A DNA stretch of 15,233 nt from positions 320-15,552 of the forward strand of contig DDPV01000031.1 in the NCBI GenBank assembly GCA_002342365.1. Direction: 5' to 3'. Below the pieces are notes generated by a model that was not told the DNA's origin, searched no databases, and saw only the letters and a program-made list of their open reading frames with translations. Each line of letters begins with the position of its first letter. Positions within the stretch are counted from its first letter, which is position 1. Shown piece by piece: positions 1 through 8,166 of the stretch. This DNA comes from Burkholderiales bacterium UBA2459 (GTDB lineage Bacteria > Pseudomonadota > Gammaproteobacteria > Burkholderiales > Burkholderiaceae_E). A program made the translations under genes and the position numbers.

Positions 1-187
1 GGCGCTCATTTACCCATTGCTTACTTGTGGTTACGATTGCGTTGGTAGGCAGCCTATTTGCGTCATGAAAATGTCATCCGCTGGCCTCACCATCAATCGA
101 GCAAGTTCCTTCTCGGGAGCTGGCAAACACCTGATTGGTTTACCGATTTGCGCCATGCGGCGCTAACCCCAGTTTGGACCGTTAACA
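1..187. other. Left-edge non-coding stretch
   Basis: I find no convincing gene here. The only open frame on the + strand (58-252) overlaps the lipoprotein gene in another frame and has no recognisable content. The one structured element is a short inverted repeat, GCGCC-ATGC-GGCGC at 150-163, 24 bases before the lipoprotein start. It has no T-run after it, so it does not look like an intrinsic terminator. It might be a 5' leader hairpin or chance. No clear -35/-10 pair was seen. Confidence 0.4.
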
Positions 188-673
188 ATGACTTCTGCTT
201 TCAAATTTTTCGCGGTCGTTGGCTTTTGCGCCATAACCGGACTAGGCCTTAACGCATGCAGCAGCAGCGATGGCGTAACCCAAGGCGATATTGATGCGTT
301 TAAGGCATCGTATTCGAGCAGCCTCGCTGGACTAAGCACCCAGGCCGTGCTGACGGGGAGTGCCTTGCAGGATTTGTTCGACGCAAAGTTTCTCGATAGC
401 GGCTTTAGCCGTGCCGACATTGTCGCCGCCTTAAACGGCGAAGCATCGGCAATCCAAAGCGCTGGCGGCTACTCAAGCGTTCCGCAAGTCACGCTTGCCA
501 ACGCCTCGGTTACGGATTGCGTGGGAACCACCCAAGGCGATTTGATATGCACGCTGTCGGGCACCCTCTCGAACCAGGACGCTGATGTGACCTCGGTGCA
601 ATTTACAACACAGCTTCGCATGGCAGACGGCAAGCTCAGGCTTTACGGCGATCAGCTCACAGCCTTCAACTGA
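188..673 (+). CDS. Small putative lipoprotein, function unknown
   Basis: The 161-residue product begins with a hydrophobic signal segment (about residues 5-21) ending in a lipobox-like Leu-Asn-Ala-Cys with Cys24 as the predicted lipidated residue. Asn at -2 is less usual but tolerated. Ser follows the Cys, so sorting to the outer membrane rather than retention inside is expected. The mature part is rich in Ser, Ala, Thr and Gly, and has two further cysteines (111 and 121) spaced so that they could form a disulphide in the periplasm. I do not recognise the family. No good Shine-Dalgarno precedes ATG 188; only a weak GGA lies nearby. The gene ends about 70 bases before the PHP hydrolase on the same strand, so the two may be co-transcribed. 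Seen: signal, lipobox and cysteines. Inferred: location. Confidence 0.7.
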   Translation: MTSAFKFFAVVGFCAITGLGLNACSSSDGVTQGDIDAFKASYSSSLAGLSTQAVLTGSALQDLFDAKFLDSGFSRADIVAALNGEASAIQSAGGYSSVPQVTLANASVTDCVGTTQGDLICTLSGTLSNQDADVTSVQFTTQLRMADGKLRLYGDQLTAFN

Positions 674-740
674 AAGCCTCCGATAGCCCTTGTTCTATAG
701 ATCATTTGCCCGACTGACGCGGGATTTTCAACCAACCGAT

Positions 741-2942
741 ATGAGTGCTCCTATGACGCAACTTCGCCTTCGTGAAATCGCCTTAGCCAGTGCGTGCGTT
801 TGTGCCGCAGCATCGATAGCCTTGCCGCCTTTTGCCACCGCCGCCAACAAAGCGAAAGACAAAGCGGCTGGTGCCTACGTAACTGGTGACTTTCACAATC
901 ACAGCACCTGCTCGGATGGCACGTTGTCGATGAAAAAGCTAATCGACAAGTCGGTCAACTTCTGGGGGTTGGATTGGTTTGTTCAAGCCGACCACGGTGG
1001 TGCTTCTGCAAGGAATTGCACGCTTGCTGAAGACCCCTTTACCCCGGTGACACCCGCGCTCAAGCTCACAAACAACACGGATGGTCCATTTCCACCAAAC
1101 ACTTTCCCGCCCGGCGGACAGCCTGCAGCCACGGGTAAAGGCCCTAATCTCAGCTGGCAATCAACGCTTGCAAACGGTGTGAGCGGTATCAAGGGCGATG
1201 GAACAGCCAATCCCAAAGCCATGTGGCGATGGCAGGAGATCAAGGAGTACCAATACGCAGTTACCGAGAGCGAAAGCCGGCGTCTGAGTAAACCAATCTG
1301 GATGGGCATCGAGACCAATGCGCCAGGTCACGAGCATGTATCCATGACGATCCTCGACGGACAGCTGCCTTGGCCGTCAACCGGTTCTGGTAACGCAAAC
1401 CTCTTGGCGCAGTTTGAGTACTGCTTTGACAGAAGCGATACAGACACAAGTCGGGGTGCTGAAAACAATTGGGACTGCTCATTTACCGGAAGCCCGACCA
1501 AGAATACGCTGGTCGATGCCACTTCGAAAAAGATCGGAAAAGCTGGAAACCTCAGCGGGACCAATACGACGACGGACCCAGACCTCGGCCATACGAAGTC
1601 GATTGAAGCGATCAAGTGGATGAATCAGGTTGCTCCGAACGGCAGCTACTACGTGCCCGCCCACCTTGAGCGGGCAGGCGTTTATGACCCGACGACCTCT
1701 CGCGGCTTCAACATTGAACATCTTCGTAACTTCCATAACGCTGCACCGCAAATTGCTTTCGGTTTCGAGTCGATGCCGGGTCACCAGGCCTCACAAAACC
1801 GAGGCGAGTATGGCGGCACCGGATTTACTCGCACGATCGCTGGCGGAACCTTTGGTGGTACGGGTTACTACGCTGCAAAAGTGGGCGGTGTGTGGGACGC
1901 GCTGCTGGGTGAAGGACGTAACTGGTGGTTTTTTGCAAGCTCCGACTACCATAACAGAGGTATTTTTGGCAACGACCAGCTTGAAAGCACGCAGGATTTT
2001 CATCCAGGTGAGTACCAGCGCACCCATGTGATGGTTCGAAAGGGTAGCGGCAACCTGTCTGCGCAAGGGATTATTGACGGGTTGCGCAGCGGCAACTCCT
2101 TTGCTACAAGCGGGCAAATCATCGACAGGCTTGCCTTTGTCGTCTGTGCGGTTAACCCGGCTTTACCGCTGAAAGCAAACAGAACCCTGCTTGAGACCGC
2201 GGTGACGAATGCAGTCAAGGCAAACACCGACGTCAGAATCGATGGATGCGCCACCATGGGCGAGAAATTGGTCGCCCGTCCGGGTTCGAGCCTCATCGTC
2301 GCGATAGCCTTGAGAGATCCTGAAGGCCAAAACTACTCGCCTTACAGTTTTGCAAATCCTTCGCTCAAGCAAATCAATATCACGCAACCGCTTAACCAAC
2401 CCGTGCTTGATCATGTTGATCTGATCAGCGGGAATGTCTCGGGCTTCGTGAGTCCAACCAACCTTGCCGCATACGCAGGCGAGGCGGGCAAAATACTGAC
2501 CGGTACCGCTGGAGATCCGGCAGCCACTTACAAGCCCGACGATCCTGCGACCTTGAACAATTCAGCGCGCAAGATCAAGACCTTCAATGCCAGCAGCTGG
2601 ACAGCGTCGGCTGGGGGTATCCGGACGATGTCCTTTGTGATCAAAAATGTGCAACAGTCACAGTACTTCCGTCTTCGCGGAACCAATCTGCCTCCTTCAA
2701 CGCCCAATGAGACCGACGCAGACGGAAATCCTTTACTGGATTGGGCAGTGATTCCCGTCGATTCAACCAAGCCCGGAACGATACCGTGTACCGATGCGGC
2801 CTGTCCGGCGCATCTACGCACCTTGAACGGTGTGAAGTATTCAAGTTTCGATGTGGCAGCTTGGTCCGACCTGTGGTTTTATGCAAACCCTGTGTTCGTT
2901 CAGGTGAACGGTTCGGTGACAGTGGCTGGCCTGATCAAATAG
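741..2942 (+). CDS. Secreted PHP-type metallohydrolase / phosphoesterase
   Basis: This is a large exported enzyme of the PHP (polymerase and histidinol phosphatase) superfamily, whose members use a His/Asp/Glu cluster binding two or three metals to cut phosphoesters or related bonds. Numbering from ATG 741, the motifs appear in order: Asp50-x-His52-x-His54 followed by a Ser-Asp-Gly, Asp84-His85, Glu191 with His197 and His199, His308, Glu343, and Asp402-x-His404. Residues about 9-34 form a signal peptide ending Ala-Thr-Ala, so it probably acts in the periplasm or outside. The C-terminal ~300 residues look like a beta-rich accessory region that I cannot name. A TTG at 690 opens the frame earlier, but ATG 741 or ATG 753 gives a normal signal peptide; none has a clear ribosome site. 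It resembles CehA/McbA or DUF3604-type proteins; the substrate is unknown. Confidence 0.72.
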   Translation: MSAPMTQLRLREIALASACVCAAASIALPPFATAANKAKDKAAGAYVTGDFHNHSTCSDGTLSMKKLIDKSVNFWGLDWFVQADHGGASARNCTLAEDPFTPVTPALKLTNNTDGPFPPNTFPPGGQPAATGKGPNLSWQSTLANGVSGIKGDGTANPKAMWRWQEIKEYQYAVTESESRRLSKPIWMGIETNAPGHEHVSMTILDGQLPWPSTGSGNANLLAQFEYCFDRSDTDTSRGAENNWDCSFTGSPTKNTLVDATSKKIGKAGNLSGTNTTTDPDLGHTKSIEAIKWMNQVAPNGSYYVPAHLERAGVYDPTTSRGFNIEHLRNFHNAAPQIAFGFESMPGHQASQNRGEYGGTGFTRTIAGGTFGGTGYYAAKVGGVWDALLGEGRNWWFFASSDYHNRGIFGNDQLESTQDFHPGEYQRTHVMVRKGSGNLSAQGIIDGLRSGNSFATSGQIIDRLAFVVCAVNPALPLKANRTLLETAVTNAVKANTDVRIDGCATMGEKLVARPGSSLIVAIALRDPEGQNYSPYSFANPSLKQINITQPLNQPVLDHVDLISGNVSGFVSPTNLAAYAGEAGKILTGTAGDPAATYKPDDPATLNNSARKIKTFNASSWTASAGGIRTMSFVIKNVQQSQYFRLRGTNLPPSTPNETDADGNPLLDWAVIPVDSTKPGTIPCTDAACPAHLRTLNGVKYSSFDVAAWSDLWFYANPVFVQVNGSVTVAGLIK

Positions 2943-2969
2943 CGCTGCGATAACAAAAAGTTCATTGAT

Positions 2970-3001
2970 AAGTCCTGGCCTGCGGGCTAGGACTTTGTTC
3001 T
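2970..3001 (+). terminator. Intrinsic terminator or attenuator hairpin
   Basis: An 11-base stem (2970-2980 pairing with 2985-2995, one G-T wobble) closes a TGCG tetraloop and is followed by a T-rich tail TTTGTTCT. It starts 27 bases after the PHP gene stop and ends only 8 bases before the GTG start of the next gene. It therefore either ends the upstream transcript or attenuates entry into the downstream operon. No separate promoter for the operon is obvious between hairpin and start. Confidence 0.7.
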
Positions 3002-3009
3002 AGGCTCCG

Positions 3010-5571
3010 GTGAAAGCGAGCGCACAAGCAGTTCCGTCATTTTTGGCTGTTGCGAGCGGAACAGCGGGATTCGTTTGGCAGGGACTTTGGAACATTCAGT
3101 TTGCCACCGTGCTTGGACACGAATGGATGGCTGTACTGGGTGTTACGGCTGCCATGTTTCTCGGAATGGCATTGGGGGCCGGGGTCATGGCTCCGGCAAT
3201 CAAAAGCGTCAGGCAGGTCGGCATGCTTTATGCAGCCTTCGAGCTGGGCATCGGAATTTGGGGGATGTTCACGCTGTTTATGAGTCCCTTCATGATCTCT
3301 TACGCGTCGCGGCTGCTGGGCGAACAGCCGTCAAGGCTTGAGCATGTGCTTTACGCCTTCGTGCTGACCGGACTTGCACTCGGTCCTGCGGCGGTCGCGA
3401 TTGGCGCTAGCCTGCCTGCGCTCGTGCGGGCGCAGTCAAAGCGTGAAAAAGATCTCGACTGGCTCTATGGTTTGAATACCTTAGGTGCCATGGCTGGAGT
3501 CTTGCTCACCGTGTGGTTGCTTGTTCCTTTGCTGGGTGTCAAGCAGACGGGGTGGTTTGCCGCTTCGGTGAACTTTGCCTGCGCTTTGAGCGCAGCCTAC
3601 CTGTGGCGCAGAGCATCCTTGAGCGGCGCTGTTGAATCAGGTGTCGCTACCCACAGCCAAGCGGATACGGTTCAAATGGGCGGTCTTCAGCGACTCTCGC
3701 TTGTATTGGCGCTTAGCGGCTTGCTCGGTATAGGCTATGAAACGCTCTGCGTCCGGGTCTTGAGCCAGGTGATGGAAAACACCGTGTTCAGCTATGCGGT
3801 ACTGATCGCTGTTTACCTGGCAGGCAATGCGGGCGGTGCACTGTGCCGATCCAGGGTTTTGTGGATCAGGCAGCTTGCCCCCTGGCGAGTGCTTGGCGCA
3901 ACCGGGATTGCTCTTGTTATGGGGTCGGTGGCGCTGTGGTGGGTAGATGTTGTGTTTGCGCCGTTGCAAGGTTCCGCTGGCCTGCCCGTCGGGTCAATTT
4001 CGACCGAATTTGCTATGGCCCTTTGCGCGATGTTGCTGCCATCGTTTTGCATGGGTGTGGGTTTCACCGCGCTGTGTGACTGGGCGCAGGAGCGAGGCAA
4101 GTCACTGGGTACCTCGCTGGCAGCGAACATGGCTGGGGCCGCCTTGGCACCTGCATGCGTTGGCGCAATCATGATTCCCCAGCTTGGCATGGCTCAGACA
4201 TCGGGCGTGCTGATTGCGGGTTATGCGCTCACTGCTTACCTTGTCTATGACGGCGTTCGCAGTCCACTGAAAGCTGCTTTCATGATGGCAACTTCTGCAA
4301 TCAGTGCGATCGCGATTACCGGTGCCATCGCAACACCGCTTCGTATCCTTCATCTTGAAAGCGGTTCTCGACTTCGGTTTTTCGAAGACGGTGTGATGGC
4401 GGCAGTCAGTGTGATCGAAGACTCCGAAGGCATTCTCAGGCTGCGTATCAACAATCGCGTACAAGAGGGAAGCAGCGCAGCGAGCCCTGTAGAGACCCGG
4501 CTGGCCCTTATTCCCTTGTTGCTTCATCCAAACCCCAGGCAATCGCTGTTTCTGGGCTGGGGAACCGGATACACCGCGCGGGTCGCAGCACGTGCGGACG
4601 GTCTTCATGTTGATGCGGTTGAATTGATTCCGGAAGTCGTACGCGCTTCTGAACTCTTTAAGAGCCCTGATGATTTTTCATCGGCGAAGGACACGCCGCG
4701 GATCATCACCGCTGACGCTCGAAGGTTTGTTCTTGGCAGTGATCGCCAATACGACATCATCGTGGCCGATCTGTTTCACCCAGCTCGCAGCGGCGCGGGC
4801 AGCCTTTACACCGTTGAGCACTTTGAGGCAATGTCTCAAAGGTTGGCTCCGGGCGGCGTCATTTGCCAATGGATCGCTTTGCACCAACTCGAATGGGCTA
4901 CCTTCCGGCCTATTCTTGCTGCATTTCGCAAGGTGTTTCCCGAAGCGATCGTAATCATCGCGACCAACAGCCTGGAAACGCCGGTTCTCGGCCTGATATC
5001 CCGGCGGGAGGCCAGCTTTTTGACGCTTCCCGAACTGCAGCAACGCATCGATGATTCACGCGTGCAACTGGGTCGCCACCTGGAGATGTCGCGCCTGGTC
5101 GACGCCTACGCTGTGATGGGAACACTGGTTGCCGGACCGGCTGAAACCGCCAGATGGGTTCGCGACGTAAAGCCAAACAGTGACGATTTTCCGCGCGTGA
5201 CCTACATGGCTCCTTGGGACAACTATGAGCCGAGCAGTTCATCACGTCAGCGGATCTCGGTCCTGCTCTCTGAAGCGGGAAACCCGACAGCACAATCGGT
5301 TCGTGCAGCATTTGGCTGGAGCACTTCGACAACTGGCAAGCTCGATAGCGTTTCGCAAGATGCTGCTTCACTGGCCTCATACATTGATGCACGGAATCGT
5401 TACCTCCGACTTGGGATCTCATTTTCCGCGAATCTGAGCGAGGACAGCGCACGTGACGCGCTCCGTTATCAGCTTCAACTCCTTTTGAGCACCAGCCCAC
5501 AGTTCACACCGGCGATCGATGCACTACGCAGCATGCGCGCCACGTCGCCAGATACGACTTCCTCACGATGA
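3010..5571 (+). CDS. Membrane protein fused to spermidine-synthase-like domain
   Basis: The 853-residue product combines about 12-13 predicted membrane helices (residues ~8-445) with a C-terminal Rossmann-type aminopropyltransferase-like domain (~455-760), the arrangement known as fused MFS/spermidine synthase. In the soluble domain the nucleotide-binding loop is Gly516-Trp-Gly-Thr-Gly520, the acidic residue that would hold the ribose is Glu538, Asp569 follows in an Ala-Asp-Ala-Arg motif, and Asp587 sits where the catalytic Asp lies in polyamine synthases. The glycine loop and the Asp-Leu-Phe-His-Pro motif differ from true spermidine synthases, so the acceptor is probably not putrescine. The last ~90 residues are hydrophilic. 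The start is GTG 3010 with a weak TAGG before it; the first helix begins directly after, so little sequence can be missing. Its stop overlaps the next start (ATGA). Confidence 0.82.
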   Translation: MKASAQAVPSFLAVASGTAGFVWQGLWNIQFATVLGHEWMAVLGVTAAMFLGMALGAGVMAPAIKSVRQVGMLYAAFELGIGIWGMFTLFMSPFMISYASRLLGEQPSRLEHVLYAFVLTGLALGPAAVAIGASLPALVRAQSKREKDLDWLYGLNTLGAMAGVLLTVWLLVPLLGVKQTGWFAASVNFACALSAAYLWRRASLSGAVESGVATHSQADTVQMGGLQRLSLVLALSGLLGIGYETLCVRVLSQVMENTVFSYAVLIAVYLAGNAGGALCRSRVLWIRQLAPWRVLGATGIALVMGSVALWWVDVVFAPLQGSAGLPVGSISTEFAMALCAMLLPSFCMGVGFTALCDWAQERGKSLGTSLAANMAGAALAPACVGAIMIPQLGMAQTSGVLIAGYALTAYLVYDGVRSPLKAAFMMATSAISAIAITGAIATPLRILHLESGSRLRFFEDGVMAAVSVIEDSEGILRLRINNRVQEGSSAASPVETRLALIPLLLHPNPRQSLFLGWGTGYTARVAARADGLHVDAVELIPEVVRASELFKSPDDFSSAKDTPRIITADARRFVLGSDRQYDIIVADLFHPARSGAGSLYTVEHFEAMSQRLAPGGVICQWIALHQLEWATFRPILAAFRKVFPEAIVIIATNSLETPVLGLISRREASFLTLPELQQRIDDSRVQLGRHLEMSRLVDAYAVMGTLVAGPAETARWVRDVKPNSDDFPRVTYMAPWDNYEPSSSSRQRISVLLSEAGNPTAQSVRAAFGWSTSTTGKLDSVSQDAASLASYIDARNRYLRLGISFSANLSEDSARDALRYQLQLLLSTSPQFTPAIDALRSMRATSPDTTSSR

Positions 5572-6422
5572 GCACCCACACAATGACCGAACCCGATCGC
5601 AGCACCTTCCTCAATCGATGGCAAGTCCTGTTGCGCGAGCCACTCGTTCACTTTCTTGCGCTTGGGTTGCTGCTGTTTGTGCTGGATCAGGTGCTGCTGA
5701 CGAAGCGCGGAGACCCGCGAAGCATCGCGGTTCCGGAGTCGGTGTATGAGGAGGCGCGCACACTGGTGAGCGGCAAACTCAACAGAGAGCCAACCGATGA
5801 TGACCTTCGGGTGCTGATCGACCGGTGGGTCGATAACGAAGTCCTGTATCGCGAGGGTCTTGCGCTGGGTTTGGACAAGGGCGATACCGCAATTCGAGAC
5901 CGCGTGATCTTCAAATCACTCGGTGTGGTTCAGGCAGGACTGAAGCTTCCACCGGTAGACGACGAGACGCTTAAGCGCTGGTTTGAAGCCAACAGGTCGC
6001 GCTATGAAACGCCAACGCGATTCGACTTCCTTGAAGCTGTTGTAACGAGTGAGCGCAAAGAGGCGCTCCTGAAGCAGTTTGTCGATGCGCTCAACGGCAA
6101 GGGAAAAAGCGACACCGAAAGTAGCTTGAATGTGTTTCGGGATCGCCCTCGCGCAAACCTCGAGCAAAGCTACGGAACTGAGTTTCTCAAGGGCCTTGAA
6201 TCCGCGGAACCCGGTGGCGCATGGATCATGCTCCCCTCAAGCTCCGGCTTGAGGGTCGTTCGCTTGATGGAGATCAAGCCGGGCACAAGCGCATCGTTTG
6301 ATTCGGTCAAAAATACCGCCGTTAAGGATTGGCAAAATGAAGCGGTATCAAAGCAAACAACCGAAGCGGTACGCGAACTTGCAGCCAAGTACCGTATTAC
6401 AAGGCGCGAGGCGGGCAAATGA
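5568..6422 (+). CDS. Membrane-anchored PpiC/SurA-like chaperone, isomerase site degenerate
   Basis: A 284-residue protein with one membrane anchor (residues ~26-44) and a periplasmic part. An alpha-helical SurA/PpiC-type N-domain (about 55-150) with the typical run Val-Asp-Asn-Glu-Val-Leu-Tyr is followed by a parvulin-like segment (about 150-260). Parvulin rotamases normally end with a Gly-x-His-hydrophobic strand; here the matching stretch reads Ser-Gly-Leu-Arg-Val-Val-Arg, and the Gly-Gly-Asp-Leu-Gly motif is missing. It is therefore more likely a folding chaperone than an active prolyl isomerase. Its start overlaps the previous stop as ATGA and its stop overlaps the hupE-like start in the same way, so translation is probably coupled. 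PpiC-like genes next to HupE/UreJ genes recur in proteobacteria (from memory), consistent with a role in assembling the transporter or receptor. Confidence 0.75.
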   Translation: MSTHTMTEPDRSTFLNRWQVLLREPLVHFLALGLLLFVLDQVLLTKRGDPRSIAVPESVYEEARTLVSGKLNREPTDDDLRVLIDRWVDNEVLYREGLALGLDKGDTAIRDRVIFKSLGVVQAGLKLPPVDDETLKRWFEANRSRYETPTRFDFLEAVVTSERKEALLKQFVDALNGKGKSDTESSLNVFRDRPRANLEQSYGTEFLKGLESAEPGGAWIMLPSSSGLRVVRLMEIKPGTSASFDSVKNTAVKDWQNEAVSKQTTEAVRELAAKYRITRREAGK

Positions 6423-7519
6423 GGATGGTCGACATGCTTCGCAAAGCCCGCAGGCGGCTGGCAACTCGACAGCTTTCGCAGCTGGGCTTGATTTTGCTTT
6501 TGCTTTTCCCCGTGCTTTGGCTGCTTCCGACCGCGCTGCATGCCCATGAGGCAACGATGGTGGACCTTCGCGTGCGAGAACTTGCCCCGGGCGACTTTAT
6601 CTGGACTTGGGGTATTCCCTCAAAAGGCCGTCCAGTGTCCGAAGATCTTTCGATTCGCTGGCCTTCCCAATGTGAGGTCAAGGGTCAGGCCATGCGATGT
6701 GGTTCAACGGGTCTCGACGGCATGATGACGATTGACGGTGTCGGGCGATCGTATTCAGCGGTCATGATGCACATTTACTGGTACAGCGGTAACTCCCAAG
6801 TGGTCACCCTGACCGAGGCGATTCCAGGAGCGCGATTGTTTGCAGGCGGGCAAGATGCGCGAAGCATCGGTGAAATTGCGAAGTCCTACGGTGCGCTTGG
6901 TGTTGAGCACATCCTCACAGGCTGGGATCACTTGCTTTTCGTGATCAGCCTCGTGCTTTTGGTCGGGATGAACCGACGCCTGATTGTCACAATTACAGCC
7001 TTCACGGTGGCGCACAGCTTAACGCTTGCTGCCAGCGCCTTGGGGCTTTTGACGCTTCGATCAGCACCCGTGGAGGCCAGCATTGCTTTGTCGATCATGC
7101 TCGTGAGTGGCGAATCGCTTCGTCAGCGCAACACCCTCTCACGCCGATTTCCGGCTTTGGTTGCCATGGTATTTGGTCTGGTCCATGGCCTTGGCTTTGC
7201 CGGAGCGCTTAAGGAAATCGGTCTTCCCGAAGCTTATACCGTTATTGCTTTGCTGACATTCAACCTGGGCGTTGAAGCAGGGCAACTGATGCTGGTGCTT
7301 GCTTGTTGGGGTCTGGCGGCTGTTTTCAAACCTTTTGGTAAAGGGCGGGATGCGCAGCCTGGCGGGTCAGCATCCGAAGCTTTCAAACCCGTCGGGGGGG
7401 TGGCTGACCACTGGGTAAGAAACAAGGCCTTTGTGATTCGGCTGCAGCTCTACGCCATCGGTTCGATGGGCGCCTATTGGACGATCAGTCGGGTCGTTGC
7501 GATCGTTACCGGGTCTTGA
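6419..7519 (+). CDS. HupE/UreJ-family permease homologue with periplasmic N-domain
   Basis: The 366-residue product starts with a signal segment (to Ala42) and a ~110-residue extracytoplasmic domain, then a HupE/UreJ_2-type membrane domain (~160-366). Family motifs are clear: Gly-x-Glu163-His164 with Gly-x-Asp170-His171-Leu-Leu-Phe, Thr-Ala-Phe-Thr-Val-Ala-His199, Phe-Gly-Leu-Val-His256-Gly-Leu-Gly-Phe, and Asn-Leu-Gly-Val-Glu286-x-Gly-Gln. HupE and UreJ relatives move nickel or cobalt into cells; the His/Asp/Glu residues in the helices are the expected metal path, but the metal for this branch is not established. The best cleavage site leaves His43-Glu44 as mature N-terminus. GAGG at 6408-6411 with a 7-base gap supports ATG 6419. 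A run of seven G (7394-7400) lies in the linker before the last helix. Confidence 0.88.
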   Translation: MRMVDMLRKARRRLATRQLSQLGLILLLLFPVLWLLPTALHAHEATMVDLRVRELAPGDFIWTWGIPSKGRPVSEDLSIRWPSQCEVKGQAMRCGSTGLDGMMTIDGVGRSYSAVMMHIYWYSGNSQVVTLTEAIPGARLFAGGQDARSIGEIAKSYGALGVEHILTGWDHLLFVISLVLLVGMNRRLIVTITAFTVAHSLTLAASALGLLTLRSAPVEASIALSIMLVSGESLRQRNTLSRRFPALVAMVFGLVHGLGFAGALKEIGLPEAYTVIALLTFNLGVEAGQLMLVLACWGLAAVFKPFGKGRDAQPGGSASEAFKPVGGVADHWVRNKAFVIRLQLYAIGSMGAYWTISRVVAIVTGS

Positions 7520-7522
7520 ACA

Positions 7523-8164
7523 GTGATGAGCGCCGATTCCAACGAGGACTTGCACCGGCTTTTTGCAACACCTGTGCAACTTCTGCATCGCGTCATCACC
7601 GATGAAGCATGCGATGCGCTGGTTCAGATGCTTCGGAGCCGCACTTCTGTAGGCAATGAGCGCTCGTCTTCGTTGTTTCACACCGCACTGATGGAACCTG
7701 GGCAAGACGCCGGCATCGATGCGCTGGCGCGCCAATTGCTGCCCTTCATTCAGGAGTTTGGTGCCTTGTTGCTCGGTGAAATGCGCCCGTGGTCGATCAA
7801 GGAAATGTGGGGTAATGTGATGCAGCAGGGTGGACATCAGTCCATTCATAACCACGCAAACTGCATGCTGTCTGGCATCGTCTATCTCACGTCCACAGTC
7901 GATAGCACCCAGACTGTGTTTGTAAAGTCAATGGGTGGTCAGGACTATAAGCTGAGCAACGAGAATCAACGCACAAAGCCGACAGCCTTCAATTCACAGC
8001 GCTGGCGCGCGCCACAGGCTTCACCCGGTGATGCGCTGCTATTTCCAAGCTACTTGCTTCATGAAGTGCCCTTGAACCAGGGCGCTGAGCGTATGACCGT
8101 GGCCTTTAATGCGATCCCCGACCGCATCGATGCCTGGGGTTACGGTCTTTCTTTTGGAGCCTGA
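7523..8164 (+). CDS. Putative 2OG-Fe(II) oxygenase-like protein
   Basis: A 213-residue cytoplasmic protein without a signal peptide. It resembles the TIGR02466-type putative 2-oxoglutarate/Fe(II) oxygenases. The core reads His109-Asn-His111, then Leu-Ser-Gly-Ile-Val-Tyr-Leu, and later Pro-Gly-Asp-Ala-Leu-Leu-Phe-Pro with His180 and, ten residues on, Arg190 before Met-Thr-Val-Ala-Phe-Asn. His180 would be the distal iron ligand and Arg190 the anchor for 2-oxoglutarate. The usual His-x-Asp/Glu appears as His-x-His, so the exact ligand set is uncertain. Oxygenases of this kind hydroxylate small molecules or protein side chains; the substrate here is unknown. GTG 7523 and ATG 7526 are both possible starts, 3-6 bases after the hupE-like stop, showing that it belongs to the same operon. 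Confidence 0.72.
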   Translation: MMSADSNEDLHRLFATPVQLLHRVITDEACDALVQMLRSRTSVGNERSSSLFHTALMEPGQDAGIDALARQLLPFIQEFGALLLGEMRPWSIKEMWGNVMQQGGHQSIHNHANCMLSGIVYLTSTVDSTQTVFVKSMGGQDYKLSNENQRTKPTAFNSQRWRAPQASPGDALLFPSYLLHEVPLNQGAERMTVAFNAIPDRIDAWGYGLSFGA

Positions 8165-8166
8165 TC

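Noticed and set aside
638..679. AGGCTTT / AAAGCCT inverted repeat spanning the lipoprotein stop
   Set aside because: The 28-base loop and lack of a T-run make it a poor terminator; probably chance.
690..740. TTG 690 as start of the PHP hydrolase
   Set aside because: It adds a charged stretch ahead of the signal peptide and has no ribosome site; ATG 741 or 753 gives a normal signal peptide.
690..3003. TTGTTCTA occurring both before the PHP gene (690-697) and before the 3010 gene (2996-3003)
   Set aside because: An 8-base match in 15 kb is weak, and the second copy is explained by the terminator tail.
4102..4608. 168-residue antisense open frame within the fused synthase gene
   Set aside because: It lies opposite a clear gene with strong family motifs and has no recognisable content of its own; a coding shadow.
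4955..5500. 181-residue antisense open frame within the same gene
   Set aside because: Low-complexity, Arg/Pro/Ser-rich composition typical of an opposite-strand shadow.
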